From positions 52,225-116,224 of the forward strand of contig JAKPGA010000031.1 of assembly GCA_029551145.1 (NCBI GenBank): DNA of 64,000 bases. Reading direction: 5' to 3'. The translations under genes and the position numbers were made by a program. This DNA comes from Thermotogota bacterium. GTDB lineage: Bacteria; Thermotogota; Thermotogae; Thermotogales; DSM-5069. This document shows, one piece after another, positions 27,167 to 36,580 of this stretch. Each line of letters starts with the position of its first letter. Position 1 is the stretch's first letter. A model generated the notes under the pieces. That model was not told the DNA's origin and did no database searches. It worked only from the letters and a program-made list of their open reading frames with translations.

Positions 27167-28359
27167 ACCAAATACAATGCATATGCAGATACTCGCGCTC
27201 TGAAAATATTCCTCTGTTGCGGGTAATGTAACTGCACTACTTCTTTCAGGTCTTCCCCGACTACACAAAGAAAGGCTGTACCAACGGGTTTTTCGGCCGT
27301 CCCACCAGTTGGCCCTGCTATACCTGAGATTGAAACAGACAGATCACTACCGGTGAGCTCTCTTATTCCATATGCCATCTGTATTACACATTGTTCACTA
27401 ACTGCACCGTGCTCCCGCAATACTTTATCGTCGACCTTCAGTAGATTCTTCTTGACCGAATTGTCGTACGCCACGATACCACCCAGGAAGACTTCAGATG
27501 CTCCAGGCACATTGACTATTCTGGAACTGGTCATACCACCTGTACAGGATTCCGCAACAGACAAGGTTTTGTTTCTTTCTTTCAAAGACTTCACTACAGC
27601 TTCCTCGAGCGTTATGTTCCCAAAGCCAATGAAGTACTCTTTTGTTATGTCTATTAATCTCGCCGACAGTTCGTTCAGTTTTTCAAGGTTTTCAGTTGAA
27701 CAAGTGAATCTCACTCTTATTCCATCACCGTAAGAAGCTTGAGTGGCGATTTTTATCCTGGGATCTGGTGTGAGTTTTCGTATCATTTCGTCAAGCGTTG
27801 ATTCAGCGATCGCGAAGAACAACATCGTCACCGTAGTCGTGTTCCTGTCGAGTTTCAGATCTTTCAGCACATCTTCGAACATGGGTTTGAGCTCCTGTGG
27901 TGGTCCCGGTAGAAGGATCAAGATCCTGCCATCGTGATCGATCATCTGACCCGGTGCACTACCGACGACATTTGGTATCACAACTGCTCCTTCAACTACC
28001 ATAGCCTGTCTGTCGTTGTTTGCAGCGACATAGTTATGATATCGAGAAAGCCTTGCCCTTATTGAATCTCTCAAAGTCTCGTTTAAAACAAGTTTGCGTC
28101 CCAGCGCCAGCGCCACCGCTTCTCGAGTTTTATCGTCTTCAGTAGGTCCAAGCCCGCCACTCAATATGATGATCTGTGAATCCTTCATTGCTTGATTGAC
28201 TGCCTCGATTATATCATTTAGTTCATCAACCACCGAGATCACTCTCTTGATCTTGACACCATACTCTGTCAATCTCTCAGAAAGATACTGAGCATTTGTA
28301 TTCAATATTATGCCCTCAACTATTTCACTGCCGATTGTTATGACACTGGCAACTTTCAT
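27139..28359 (-). CDS. cinA: CinA-family protein: nicotinamide-nucleotide amidase / damage-inducible
   Basis: A 406-residue two-domain protein. The N-terminal MoaB/MogA-like domain (about 1-170) has GSEIVEGIILNTNAQYLS and SGGLGPTEDD and corresponds to the ADP-ribose pyrophosphatase part of CinA. The C-terminal domain (about 250-400) has SVAESCTGGM and ISGIAGPTGG, the PncC NMN deamidase signature, with the catalytic serine region present. It would recycle NMN and clean damaged pyridine nucleotides. It starts with ATG 28359 behind AGGAGGTC. Its stop overlaps the cheA promoter. Confidence 0.9.
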   Translation of the reverse strand: MKVASVITIGSEIVEGIILNTNAQYLSERLTEYGVKIKRVISVVDELNDIIEAVNQAMKDSQIIILSGGLGPTEDDKTREAVALALGRKLVLNETLRDSIRARLSRYHNYVAANNDRQAMVVEGAVVIPNVVGSAPGQMIDHDGRILILLPGPPQELKPMFEDVLKDLKLDRNTTTVTMLFFAIAESTLDEMIRKLTPDPRIKIATQASYGDGIRVRFTCSTENLEKLNELSARLIDITKEYFIGFGNITLEEAVVKSLKERNKTLSVAESCTGGMTSSRIVNVPGASEVFLGGIVAYDNSVKKNLLKVDDKVLREHGAVSEQCVIQMAYGIRELTGSDLSVSISGIAGPTGGTAEKPVGTAFLCVVGEDLKEVVQLHYPQQRNIFRARVSAYALYLVWKSLNCMV

Positions 28360-28386
28360 CGAAAGACCTCCTGAGAGTGATTATAC

Positions 28387-28413
28387 AAAAAGAGCAGCCT
28401 TTTCAGACTGCTC
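28387..28413 (-). terminator. Intrinsic terminator after KDPG aldolase
   Basis: On the minus strand GAGCAG (28413-28408) pairs with CTGCTC (28397-28392) across a ten-base loop, followed by TTTTT (28391-28387). It follows the eda stop and precedes cinA. A TATAAT at 28385-28380 just downstream could serve cinA, but no convincing -35 was found. Confidence 0.75.
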
Positions 28414-28433
28414 GTCAATAATCATCAAGACTT

Positions 28434-29066
28434 TCACATCTTGCCGATCTCCTGCTTTGCCTCTCTGACTAACTGAACGAATTTCTTTGCTTTCTCAATT
28501 ATCTGCTCTTTAGTGCCTTTTGTCAGCCCGCCTCCCACTCCGACTGCGACAGCTCCGGCTTTGATCCATTCCTTCACATTTTCGAGTTCGACACCTCCCG
28601 TTGGCATGATCTTGGCTTGTGGAAGGGGACCATGAATTGCCTTTATGTAGGATGGTCCCACGGCTGAAGCCGGGAAAAGTTTGATCAGTGGTACTCCCAA
28701 TTCGAGTGCCTTGACAATCTCTGTTGGTGTGAGAACTCCCGGTATATATGGAACCCTGTGTTTGTTACACAGTAGAGCCGTTTCTTCAGATAGGTTCGGA
28801 GCAACTATGTACTTTGCCCCGGCCTCTATAGCTATCTTTGCCGTGTAGGGATCCAGCACAGTACCAGCACCGAGAAGGATTTGATCTCCCATTTCCCTGT
28901 CTATCTGCTGGATAACTTCAGTTGCGTGTGGGACGCTGAAGGTCACTTCAATCGCGACAATGCCACCTTCTTTGCAAGCCCTACAAAGTTCCACAGCCTT
29001 TGACGGAGAATCTGCCCTGATTACAGCCACAATACCACTATCAATGATTTTCTCAACGATCTCCAT
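28434..29066 (-). CDS. eda: 2-dehydro-3-deoxyphosphogluconate (KDPG) aldolase
   Basis: Cleaves KDPG to pyruvate and glyceraldehyde 3-phosphate, the last step of the Entner-Doudoroff and uronate routes. The 210-residue TIM barrel has Glu40 in AIEVTF, GAGTV (67-71), the Schiff-base Lys129 in LIKLFPAS and MPTGGV. These match class I KDPG/KHG aldolases. ATG 29066 follows GGAGG. The gene is transcribed alone from the promoter at 29099-29126 and ends at a terminator. KDG kinase, which makes its substrate, is encoded at 49747. Confidence 0.95.
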   Translation of the reverse strand: MEIVEKIIDSGIVAVIRADSPSKAVELCRACKEGGIVAIEVTFSVPHATEVIQQIDREMGDQILLGAGTVLDPYTAKIAIEAGAKYIVAPNLSEETALLCNKHRVPYIPGVLTPTEIVKALELGVPLIKLFPASAVGPSYIKAIHGPLPQAKIMPTGGVELENVKEWIKAGAVAVGVGGGLTKGTKEQIIEKAKKFVQLVREAKQEIGKM

Positions 29067-29098
29067 GTTAGTTTTCCTCCTTTCTTTTTGACATTCTT

Positions 29099-29126
29099 AT
29101 TATACCCCGTTATTAACATGGAGCAA
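29099..29126 (-). promoter_or_regulatory. Probable promoter of eda
   Basis: On the minus strand TTGCTC (29126-29121), 16 bases, then TATAAT (29104-29099). The -10 is perfect, the -35 weak. The start point would be near 29092, leaving a 26-base leader. Confidence 0.5.
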
Positions 29127-29131
29127 ACCTA

Positions 29132-29146
29132 TTTCCTATAGGGAAA
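29132..29146. promoter_or_regulatory. Near-palindromic operator candidate (KdgR-like) upstream of eda
   Basis: TTTCCTATAGGGAAA is a 15-base inverted repeat with TTTCC/GGAAA arms. It lies just upstream of the eda -35 region. Read on the minus strand it shares 11 of 15 bases with the site before kdgK (49717-49731). Binding by the IclR-type regulator at 50770 is an inference. Confidence 0.45.
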
Positions 29147-29309
29147 AAGATATCAAACACTCGTCATTAAGGTTAGTTTACCTTGTAGAGGCAAAACAAT
29201 TCTTGCTGAAAGATTCCTGTTAACACATTCTATACCGGTAGTTTCTCATTTTTCATTGTAGATTTCAGCTTTTGTGGTCTATAATGGACTCTGCAGGAGG
29301 GCATATTAT

Positions 29310-30599
29310 TTGCGATACGCATTGGTTGGATATGGTATTGGGAACAAAGCACTGTGTACTAAATTAACACAAATGGGACATCAAATCTTCGTAAGCGAGT
29401 CAAGATTTCTAACTGATGAAGAAAGATCACAGCTGATCAGTATGAATGTTCACTTTGAAGAAGGAAATAACTCTCAGAGAATATGTGAGGCCGATGTTGT
29501 TGTGGTCAGCCCGTCGGTAAAACCTGATCATCCAATTGTCTCAAGATGTTCTGCTAAAGCTGTGACCGACATCGATGTCGTTCTGGGTATAAGAAAACCT
29601 GCTTTTGTCATTGCCGTTACCGGGACCAATGGAAAGACGACAACGTGCAATATGATCTTTCACGTCTTAAGAACTATCGGTAAGAACTGCTACTTGTGTG
29701 GAAATGTTGGAGAACCCGTTGCGCATCTGCTTGATGTTGATCCAGAGTATGTTATTCTCGAAATCAGCAGTTTTCAACTGTACTGGTCAAAAAGCTTACC
29801 CATTGATATAGGCGTGATACTCAATATTGAGCCAAATCACTTAGATTGGCATCCCACGATGCAGCACTACATTGAATCAAAACTGAAAATATTTGGTTTT
29901 GCCGAGCACAAGGTTTTCAACGAATCAGATGAGACCATCAAACGAAATCTGAGTACAGATTCAACTTACCATGGTTTTGAGACGGTTTCCGTCGACAGTT
30001 CTTTGTCAAGGGTTGTCTACGAACAAAGGAGTTACTATGTGAACAACAGCGTTCTTCTAACCTGCCAGAACCTCGAAAACCTCTCTGCTGTTCTGAAGGT
30101 ATTCTCTTTGCTCGGCTATGAACCAAGTACCGTCTTGGAAGCGCTTGAGAGTTTCAGACCACCCAGACACAGGATGGAACTTGTAGCAAAGATCAATGGT
30201 ATTAGCTTCATAGATGATTCAAAGGCCACAAGCGCAGCCGCGACAATCTCGGCTCTTGAGAATTTCACGGCAAAAAACGTTATACTTATCTTAACCGGCA
30301 GAGGCAAGAATGAAGACTACACATCATTGGTCAACCAAATGAAAAGCAAAGTGAAACATGCCTACATTTTCGGTGAAATGGCCAGAACACTCAGCGACAT
30401 TCTACAAAAGGAAGGTTTTCCTTTCACCATAGCTGAGAACATGAGACAAGCTGTTTCCGATGCCTTTGAAATGGCCGAAGATGGTGATGTTGTCCTTCTC
30501 AGTCCTGCCGGGGCAAGCTTTGATCTTTATAGAAACTACGCCGAACGTGGTGATGACTTTGTCAATGTGGTAAAATCGTTAACGGAGGGGAAGGGATAG
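29310..30599 (+). CDS. murD: UDP-N-acetylmuramoylalanine--D-glutamate ligase
   Basis: Adds D-glutamate to UDP-MurNAc-L-Ala in peptidoglycan precursor synthesis. The 429-residue protein has an N-terminal Rossmann domain (LVGYGIGNKA), ATP-binding GTNGKTTT (105-112), the central domain EISSFQL and NHLDWH, and a C-terminal domain with DDSKATSAAAT and LSPAGASFD. TTG 29310 is chosen since it gives the usual N-terminus and AGGAGG lies 10 bases upstream. Its TAG is followed directly by the ftsW TTG. It opens a four-gene cell-wall operon. Confidence 0.94.
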   Translation: MRYALVGYGIGNKALCTKLTQMGHQIFVSESRFLTDEERSQLISMNVHFEEGNNSQRICEADVVVVSPSVKPDHPIVSRCSAKAVTDIDVVLGIRKPAFVIAVTGTNGKTTTCNMIFHVLRTIGKNCYLCGNVGEPVAHLLDVDPEYVILEISSFQLYWSKSLPIDIGVILNIEPNHLDWHPTMQHYIESKLKIFGFAEHKVFNESDETIKRNLSTDSTYHGFETVSVDSSLSRVVYEQRSYYVNNSVLLTCQNLENLSAVLKVFSLLGYEPSTVLEALESFRPPRHRMELVAKINGISFIDDSKATSAAATISALENFTAKNVILILTGRGKNEDYTSLVNQMKSKVKHAYIFGEMARTLSDILQKEGFPFTIAENMRQAVSDAFEMAEDGDVVLLSPAGASFDLYRNYAERGDDFVNVVKSLTEGKG

Positions 30600-31685
30600 T
30601 TGTCAAATGTTGTATCGATTCTTCTCATAGTGTCCATTTTGATATCCGTGGGTCTAATCCTAATTGCAAGCTTTGATGTAACTGCGCAGATGAATCTTTT
30701 TGGTAATACCGCACGCGATTTGTTGTATTCACATGTTGTGAAGTTGATAATTGGAGCATTTTTGATGACTGTGGCAATGATCGTAGACTACAAAATACAC
30801 ATTAAACTTGCTCAGTTTTATTATTTTCTCAGCTTAGGTCTGTTGTTGATACCATTCTTTTTACCAAAGATAAATGGCACAAGTAGGTGGATCAGTCTAC
30901 CAGGTTTCAGTTTTCAACCATCTGAGCTTGCAAAGATTGTTCTTATAATTTCTCTTTCTGTCTATATATCCCAGAACAAAGAACAAATGAAAACATTCTA
31001 CACAGGCTTTTTGAAACCATTACTTCTGAGTTTACCTTTTCTTGCGCTGATTGTGCTTGAGCCCGATTTGAGCACATCTGTTGTCTTACTACTTTTGGTG
31101 CTCATGATGCTCTATTCTCATGGTGCTCGTGGTGCTTACATTTTCATGACTGTACTTTTACTCTTTGCCATCTTCTATCTTGCTTTGAACAACGGTTTTT
31201 TTCTGAAGGATTACCAGCTTTGGAGACTGAGAACCTTTCTTGAAGGCGACCATCCAGAACAAGTTTCCAAGGCGATTCAAGCGCTCAGAGAGGGCGGGTT
31301 GGTGGGTAAGGGTGTGGGTTTGGGCGAGGTAAAACTGGCGGTGCCTGCCGTTGTATCTGATTTTATCTTAGCAGCGGCAGGTGAAGAGTTTGGCATGATT
31401 GGCATAATTGCGATAACGTTATTGTTTTTTCTTTTGGTCTCAATCATGCTGAGGCTTGCAGAAAAACTGCAGGACACATTCGCCACGGCATACATAACGG
31501 GATTTTCATTTTTGATCATTCTCCAAGTTCTGATCAACCTCGGGGTTGTTACGGGAGCTCTGCCAGTGACCGGTGTGACACTGCCTTTTCTCAGCTACGG
31601 GGGTAGTTCGATCATAACGATGTTGTTGGGCCTTGGTGTAGTGATAAACATACTGACTCATTCAAACGGAAGTGAGCGAAGTTGA
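30600..31685 (+). CDS. ftsW: SEDS-family peptidoglycan glycosyltransferase FtsW
   Basis: A ten-helix membrane protein of 361 residues that polymerises lipid II, usually at the division site. Family marks are NGTSRWISLPGFSFQPSE, the ALIVLEPDLST segment with the catalytic-region acidic residue, and GVTLPFLSYGGSS near the C-terminus. The TTG start abuts the murD stop with GGAGGGGAAGGG before it. Placement between murD and murG argues for FtsW rather than RodA. The stop overlaps the murG start by four bases. Confidence 0.93.
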   Translation: MSNVVSILLIVSILISVGLILIASFDVTAQMNLFGNTARDLLYSHVVKLIIGAFLMTVAMIVDYKIHIKLAQFYYFLSLGLLLIPFFLPKINGTSRWISLPGFSFQPSELAKIVLIISLSVYISQNKEQMKTFYTGFLKPLLLSLPFLALIVLEPDLSTSVVLLLLVLMMLYSHGARGAYIFMTVLLLFAIFYLALNNGFFLKDYQLWRLRTFLEGDHPEQVSKAIQALREGGLVGKGVGLGEVKLAVPAVVSDFILAAAGEEFGMIGIIAITLLFFLLVSIMLRLAEKLQDTFATAYITGFSFLIILQVLINLGVVTGALPVTGVTLPFLSYGGSSIITMLLGLGVVINILTHSNGSERS

Positions 31686-32701
31686 AAATAGCGGCAGCCG
31701 GCGGAGGAACAGGAGGCCATCTGTATCCTGCACTTTCAGTTCTTGAAAGCCTTGCTCGAATGACAGAGATTGAGGTTACCTATCTGTGTCTGAAAAGAGG
31801 TCTTGAGAGCAAGATCATTCCACAAGAATATCCAGAGTACAAGATGGTAACCGTTGATTTCAAAGGTCTGCACAGACCGATATTTCATCCAGTGAATTTC
31901 ACAAGACTATTGAAAATATTCCAAAATGAGAGTATTATAGCTTCGGAAGTAGATGGTTGTGAGATGGGTTTTGTGACGGGTGGATACGTCTCGTATCCGC
32001 TCGGTAGGGTTTGTATCAAGAAGAAAATACCTATCTTTGTTCAGGAACAGAATGTGATACCTGGTTTGTCAAACAGATCTTTGAGCCTGAGAGCACAAAA
32101 AATCTTTGTTGCTTTTGAAGAGAGCGTAAAATACTTTCCAAGATCTGTTCGAAAGAAAGTTGTTGTCACAGGAAATCCGATAAGAGTAAGGGATTGCACT
32201 CGAGGAAGCTTCGGCGAAGATTACATACTGGTTTTAGGTGGAAGCAGAGGAAGTGAATTCATAAACGCCTTGATGGAGCAGGTGTACAAGACGGAGAAGC
32301 AAATGAGATTTATCCACAGCACTGGAGATAGTAACTGGACGAAGAGGCTGAGTAATTATGAAAATGTTCAGGCCTTCGATTACATATACGACATGTCTTG
32401 CGCATGGAAAGGAGCAAAGGCTGTCGTGAGTAGAGCTGGTGCAATTGCCGTTAGTGAAATGCTCTATTATGGAGTTCCCGGTTTGTTGATACCGTGGGAG
32501 GGTTCGGCGGGGAATCATCAGCTCTTCAATGCCATGTATGTTGAGAAGATCAAAAGGGGGATACTGGCAAGAGAGAAGGACCTCACGCCTCGACTCCTCA
32601 TCGAAAAACTTGCACATACGATTTCACTGGGCAAAAAAACCGAAGAAAAGGTCAACCCAGCAGAGTTAATTGCTAAAATCATTTTGGAGGAATTGAGATG
32701 A
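31682..32701 (+). CDS. murG: UDP-GlcNAc--lipid I N-acetylglucosaminyltransferase MurG
   Basis: A GT28 membrane-associated transferase making lipid II on the cytoplasmic face. Visible motifs are the GGGTGGHLYPAL loop at the N-terminus, TGGYVSYP, QEQNVIPGLSN, TGNPIR, VLGGSRGS and SRAGAIAVSEMLYYGVPGLLIPW in the UDP-GlcNAc site. Length 339 residues. Start TTG 31682 overlaps ftsW; the stop overlaps the murC ATG (ATGA). Confidence 0.95.
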   Translation: MKIAAAGGGTGGHLYPALSVLESLARMTEIEVTYLCLKRGLESKIIPQEYPEYKMVTVDFKGLHRPIFHPVNFTRLLKIFQNESIIASEVDGCEMGFVTGGYVSYPLGRVCIKKKIPIFVQEQNVIPGLSNRSLSLRAQKIFVAFEESVKYFPRSVRKKVVVTGNPIRVRDCTRGSFGEDYILVLGGSRGSEFINALMEQVYKTEKQMRFIHSTGDSNWTKRLSNYENVQAFDYIYDMSCAWKGAKAVVSRAGAIAVSEMLYYGVPGLLIPWEGSAGNHQLFNAMYVEKIKRGILAREKDLTPRLLIEKLAHTISLGKKTEEKVNPAELIAKIILEELR

Positions 32702-34029
32702 GAGTTCATTTTGTTGGAATTGGCGGCATCGGGATGAGTTCCCTGGCTTTGCATTGCAAAATCAATGGAAATGATGTCTATGGTTCTGATATATATGACA
32801 ATGAGCAGACAGAAATCCTGAAGAAAGCGGGAATACATGTTTTCATAGGCCACGATTACAACAACTGGCTCGATCCTGATCTGGTGGTTCACACACCTGC
32901 GGTTCATTTCGACAACCCTGAAATCATTCGAGCAAGAAGAGAAGGCGTCAAGGTTGTCAGCAGATCAGAGTTTCTGAGAGATATTCTTGACGGATCGACT
33001 CAGTTTGCTGTGACCGGTTCTGACGGTAAGACCACTACAACTGCTATGCTTGCACATTGCCTCAAGGCTTTTGGGGATGACCCGACGGTCTTTCTTGGTG
33101 GCGTCCATAGGTCTCTGGAGTTTGGTAACTACCGCTCAGGCAAAGGGCCAATTGTTTACGAGCTCGATGAAAGTCAGCCGGAGTTCTCTAATTTCCGCCC
33201 AGATTATTTGATTATCACGAATGCTCGTGGTGATCACCTCGAAAACTACAACAGCGACGCAGGTTTCTACAGATCTTGTTTTGAAAAACTTGCGAGTGAG
33301 ACTCGAAAGATAGTTGTGACTTTTGCCGATGATCCAAATACATCTCACTTGGGAACTTATACCTTTGGAAAATCACATGGCACATGCAAATTACACAGCA
33401 GAGTTGTTAGGGACCTTCAACAAGTGGCTGAAATTGAGCTGAATGGCAAGCGGTACGGACTGATTTTGAGGGTTCCAGGAGAACACAATGTGTTGAATGC
33501 GATGGCTGTTTTAACATTGTTCTGGGCGGCTGGATATGATCCTAACCGCGTGTTAGAAGCTCTGAAGGATTTTGTTGGTACTCGCAGGCGCTTTGACATA
33601 ACAGTTCTGAATGAACAACAGAAAACCTACGTTGTTGATGATTATGCTCACACACCTGATGAGATAAGATCGTTGATCGCAGCAACGGGGGAAGTCTTTC
33701 CAAGACAGAAAAAGATTGTCGTTTTCCAACCTCACAGGTATAGTCGATTGCTGCGTGAAGATGGTAATTTCGCAAAAGCGCTCAAAGACGCAGACGAGAT
33801 TTATGTTACCGAAGTCTACAGCGCCTTTGAGAAGGCTATTCCTCAGCTATCTGCAAAGGTGATAGTCGAAGGTCTTCAGAACTATGGCAAGAAAGCTCGA
33901 TATTTCCCAAAACTTGAAGATCTACTCGGTGCTTTTCAACCCCAGGAAAACACGGTATATCTTTTTGTTGGAGCGGGAGATATCATAAAGGTCTCTCAAA
34001 ACTTCGTTCAAAACTACAAAAAAAGGTGA
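32698..34029 (+). CDS. murC: UDP-N-acetylmuramate--L-alanine ligase
   Basis: Adds the first amino acid to UDP-MurNAc. The 443-residue protein shows the Rossmann motif FVGIGGIGMSSLA, ATP-binding GSDGKTTTT (107-115), DESQPEFSNF, the GEHNVLNAMA block and the C-terminal DDYAHTPDEI and QPHRYSR. Its stop lies inside a bidirectional terminator hairpin. With murD, ftsW and murG it is a reduced dcw cluster; murE, murF, mraY and ftsZ are not in this window. Confidence 0.95.
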   Translation: MRVHFVGIGGIGMSSLALHCKINGNDVYGSDIYDNEQTEILKKAGIHVFIGHDYNNWLDPDLVVHTPAVHFDNPEIIRARREGVKVVSRSEFLRDILDGSTQFAVTGSDGKTTTTAMLAHCLKAFGDDPTVFLGGVHRSLEFGNYRSGKGPIVYELDESQPEFSNFRPDYLIITNARGDHLENYNSDAGFYRSCFEKLASETRKIVVTFADDPNTSHLGTYTFGKSHGTCKLHSRVVRDLQQVAEIELNGKRYGLILRVPGEHNVLNAMAVLTLFWAAGYDPNRVLEALKDFVGTRRRFDITVLNEQQKTYVVDDYAHTPDEIRSLIAATGEVFPRQKKIVVFQPHRYSRLLREDGNFAKALKDADEIYVTEVYSAFEKAIPQLSAKVIVEGLQNYGKKARYFPKLEDLLGAFQPQENTVYLFVGAGDIIKVSQNFVQNYKKR

Positions 34030-34048
34030 CCCACCAGGTCACCTTTTT
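34020..34048. terminator. Bidirectional terminator between murC and the transporter operon
   Basis: AAAAAGGTGACC (34020-34031) and GGTCACCTTTTT (34037-34048) form a perfect stem around a CACCA loop. T-runs occur on both strands, so it can end murC (plus) and the ABC transporter operon (minus). The murC stop is inside the 5' arm. Confidence 0.9.
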
Positions 34049-34055
34049 ATCCAAT

Positions 34056-35579
34056 TTATCCAAGCGATCTTGGATCAAGTGCGTCTCTCAAAGCATCACC
34101 CACAAAATTGAAGGATATCACCGTGATGAAAATGAATATGCCAGGTATCAACAGCCATGGGGCTTTAGTCATGATATAGACATCCTGAGCTTGCGCGAGC
34201 ATTAGTCCCCAGGATGCATATGGTTCTCTGATACCGAGTCCTAAGAAGCTTAGTCCTGCTTCACCGAGAATATATCCAGGTATTCTAAGTGTGGCATTTA
34301 CGATCAAATAAGTTGCCGTGTTTGGAAGAACATGCCTTGCCAATACTTTGCTGTTTGGCAAACCTATCGCGACGGCGGCCTCAACGAATTCTCTTTGCCT
34401 TATCGAAAGGACCATACCTCTTATGACACGAGAAGTACCAGCCCAGCCTATGAAAGACAATATGAACACAAGCAATATGTAAATCTGAGTCGAAGGCAAA
34501 TCCAGTGGAAGCATTGCTCTAAGCATGATCATCAAGTAAAAACCCGGTATGGACATGATTATCTCAGCAAATCTCATCAATCCTTCATCTATGAGTCCAC
34601 CATAATAACCAGATATGCCGCCAAACAGTAGTGCGAAGGCAAATGTAATTATCATTCCAATGATCCCAATAGATAGAGAAATTCTCGATGCAAAAACTAT
34701 TCTTGACCACACATCTCTGCCATATAAGTCTGATCCCAAAATGAATAGCTTGACATATTGATTGTTATCGTAGTTCTCTACACCAAATAGGTGAATATTC
34801 ATTGGGAATAACCAGAGAAGCTTTCCATTCCAGCTTCTTATAAACCACTTAACAGGGTATGTCTTGTAATCATAATCTATGACCTTCGCCTTGAGCATTT
34901 CAAATTTTCCATCCTTTTTTACTACTATCGTGTCAAGCGACTCTGTAACCGCCACTGCTTCTATTTGGTACTCACTTGTCAGACCAAACTTGGAAGAATA
35001 GCTCTTGAAATACATCTCTTGTGCCACCGCGGAAGTTGTCTCTACCCTGCTCAAACCTTTTGAAAGCGTCTCGTCGTTGTATCCAAATAAGAAATAATCC
35101 GTTGTTCTTGGGGACTTTTTGACATCGTACCACTGACCATCTATCTTGATACTTTCTATGGAATTCACTGAGAATTTGAAACTTTCCACGCCATCTTTGC
35201 CGAGTTCATAGGTCACAATGGAACCATCTGGTTTTTCCAAAACAAGTTTGCTGGGGAAAAGCATCTCCTTGTAGGTTCTTTCGTATGTCACCTTGTCAAC
35301 ATATGATATCATCGGAAGAACATAAGGTTTTGTTTTCACACTCTTGTACGTTCTGTGTATTCTGGTTGGTGGTGAATAAGTGTGCTTCAGTGATTGTTCA
35401 ATAGGATTGTACGGTGAGAAAAAATCAGCGAAGATTGCCAGTATGTACATGGCAATGAGTATACAGAGCGCGATCACTCCTGGCCTGTGTCTCAAAAAAG
35501 CTCTCCAGATCAGTTGACCTCTTGTCAGGTATTTCTCTTCAAACTCTATCTTTTGATTGTTATTATTTGTTTCAGTCAT
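34056..35579 (-). CDS. Peptide-type ABC transporter permease, OppC/DppC family with large insertion
   Basis: A 507-residue permease; the family norm is about 300. The first membrane helix is at about 34-55, followed by an extra, largely polar segment of about 190 residues (75-270). The standard OppC core resumes with LGSDLYGRDVWSRI (281-294), the remaining helices, and the EAA-type loop (EAAVAIGLPNSKVLARHVLPN). The insertion should face the outside, because it follows the first helix whose N-terminus is cytoplasmic, and could interact with the binding protein. It is the last gene of the operon. Substrate (oligopeptide or oligosaccharide) cannot be told from sequence. Confidence 0.85.
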   Translation of the reverse strand: MTETNNNNQKIEFEEKYLTRGQLIWRAFLRHRPGVIALCILIAMYILAIFADFFSPYNPIEQSLKHTYSPPTRIHRTYKSVKTKPYVLPMISYVDKVTYERTYKEMLFPSKLVLEKPDGSIVTYELGKDGVESFKFSVNSIESIKIDGQWYDVKKSPRTTDYFLFGYNDETLSKGLSRVETTSAVAQEMYFKSYSSKFGLTSEYQIEAVAVTESLDTIVVKKDGKFEMLKAKVIDYDYKTYPVKWFIRSWNGKLLWLFPMNIHLFGVENYDNNQYVKLFILGSDLYGRDVWSRIVFASRISLSIGIIGMIITFAFALLFGGISGYYGGLIDEGLMRFAEIIMSIPGFYLMIMLRAMLPLDLPSTQIYILLVFILSFIGWAGTSRVIRGMVLSIRQREFVEAAVAIGLPNSKVLARHVLPNTATYLIVNATLRIPGYILGEAGLSFLGLGIREPYASWGLMLAQAQDVYIMTKAPWLLIPGIFIFITVISFNFVGDALRDALDPRSLG

Positions 35580-35594
35580 CTCAAAGCCCTCCTG

Positions 35595-36560
35595 TTAGCT
35601 GAGTCTCACACGTGGATCGACCAGCGCAAGCAAAATGTCGGCAACAAGGTTACCTGCCACCAAAAGAACCGCACTGATCAATCCGCTTGCCATAACTATG
35701 TACATATCTTGTTGAATCAGAGCTTGGTATACGAGCCTTCCCATGCCAGGCCAGCCAAAGACATTCTCGACAAAAAGCGCACCGCCAAGAAGACCAGAGA
35801 TACTAAAACCAAGAAAGGTTATCATGGGATTTATAGCATTTCTCATAGCATGTTTGAATATCACAACCCTTTCCGGCATACCCTTAGCCCTTGCGAATAC
35901 AACATAATCTTCGTTCAACACATCCAACAACGAACCTCTCATATATCTCATCAAACCGGCAAAAGAACCAAGACTCAAAGCTGTCGCCGGCAGAATTAAG
36001 TGCCAAAGGATGTCTTTAAACCTTTCCCATGTACTCAAAGAAGAGTAATATACAGACTTCATTCCAGAGATGGGGAACCATCCTGTTTTTGCCGCAAAAT
36101 ACAACAAAACCAGTCCTAAGAAAAACTCAGGAATTGCCACAAAACCAAATGCTAAAAAGGTCATAATCTTGTCTCCGATTGAGTATTTTTTCAGTGCGGT
36201 GAAAACACCCAGCGCGATACCGAGAATCCAGGAGCTCGCAAGCGAGATGAGTGACAAAATAAGCGTTGCAGCCACTCTCTCCCAGATCAATGTTGAGACT
36301 GGCCTTCTGTAATAGAAAGAATATCCCAGATTTCCTTTCAGAACATTCTTCAACCAGGTCAGATACTGAACGATCGCAGGTTTGTTGAGCCCAAATTCTT
36401 CTTCCATCGCCTTAAGCCTCTGTGGCGAGACAGATGGATCGAGCCTATATTGATCGAGAAAATCTCCTGGAGCCGCGTACATGATTAAGAAAATCATCAA
36501 AGAAATTATCAACAACTCTGGCAAAGATATGATAAGTCTTCTACCGATATACTTGAGCAA
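35595..36560 (-). CDS. Peptide-type ABC transporter permease, OppB/DppB family
   Basis: A 321-residue inner-membrane permease with six hydrophobic segments, an N-terminal MLKYIGRRLIISLPELLI anchor and the EAA loop ARAKGMPERVVIFKHAMRNA that docks with the ATPase. It pairs with the OppC-type permease 15 bases downstream. Starts with TTG 36560, with GAGGTGATGGG upstream. A hairpin separates it from the binding-protein gene. The second system in this operon has a separate OppB homologue at 43990, clearly different in sequence. Confidence 0.9.
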   Translation of the reverse strand: MLKYIGRRLIISLPELLIISLMIFLIMYAAPGDFLDQYRLDPSVSPQRLKAMEEEFGLNKPAIVQYLTWLKNVLKGNLGYSFYYRRPVSTLIWERVAATLILSLISLASSWILGIALGVFTALKKYSIGDKIMTFLAFGFVAIPEFFLGLVLLYFAAKTGWFPISGMKSVYYSSLSTWERFKDILWHLILPATALSLGSFAGLMRYMRGSLLDVLNEDYVVFARAKGMPERVVIFKHAMRNAINPMITFLGFSISGLLGGALFVENVFGWPGMGRLVYQALIQQDMYIVMASGLISAVLLVAGNLVADILLALVDPRVRLS

Positions 36561-36580
36561 AACCCATCACCTCAGAACCC

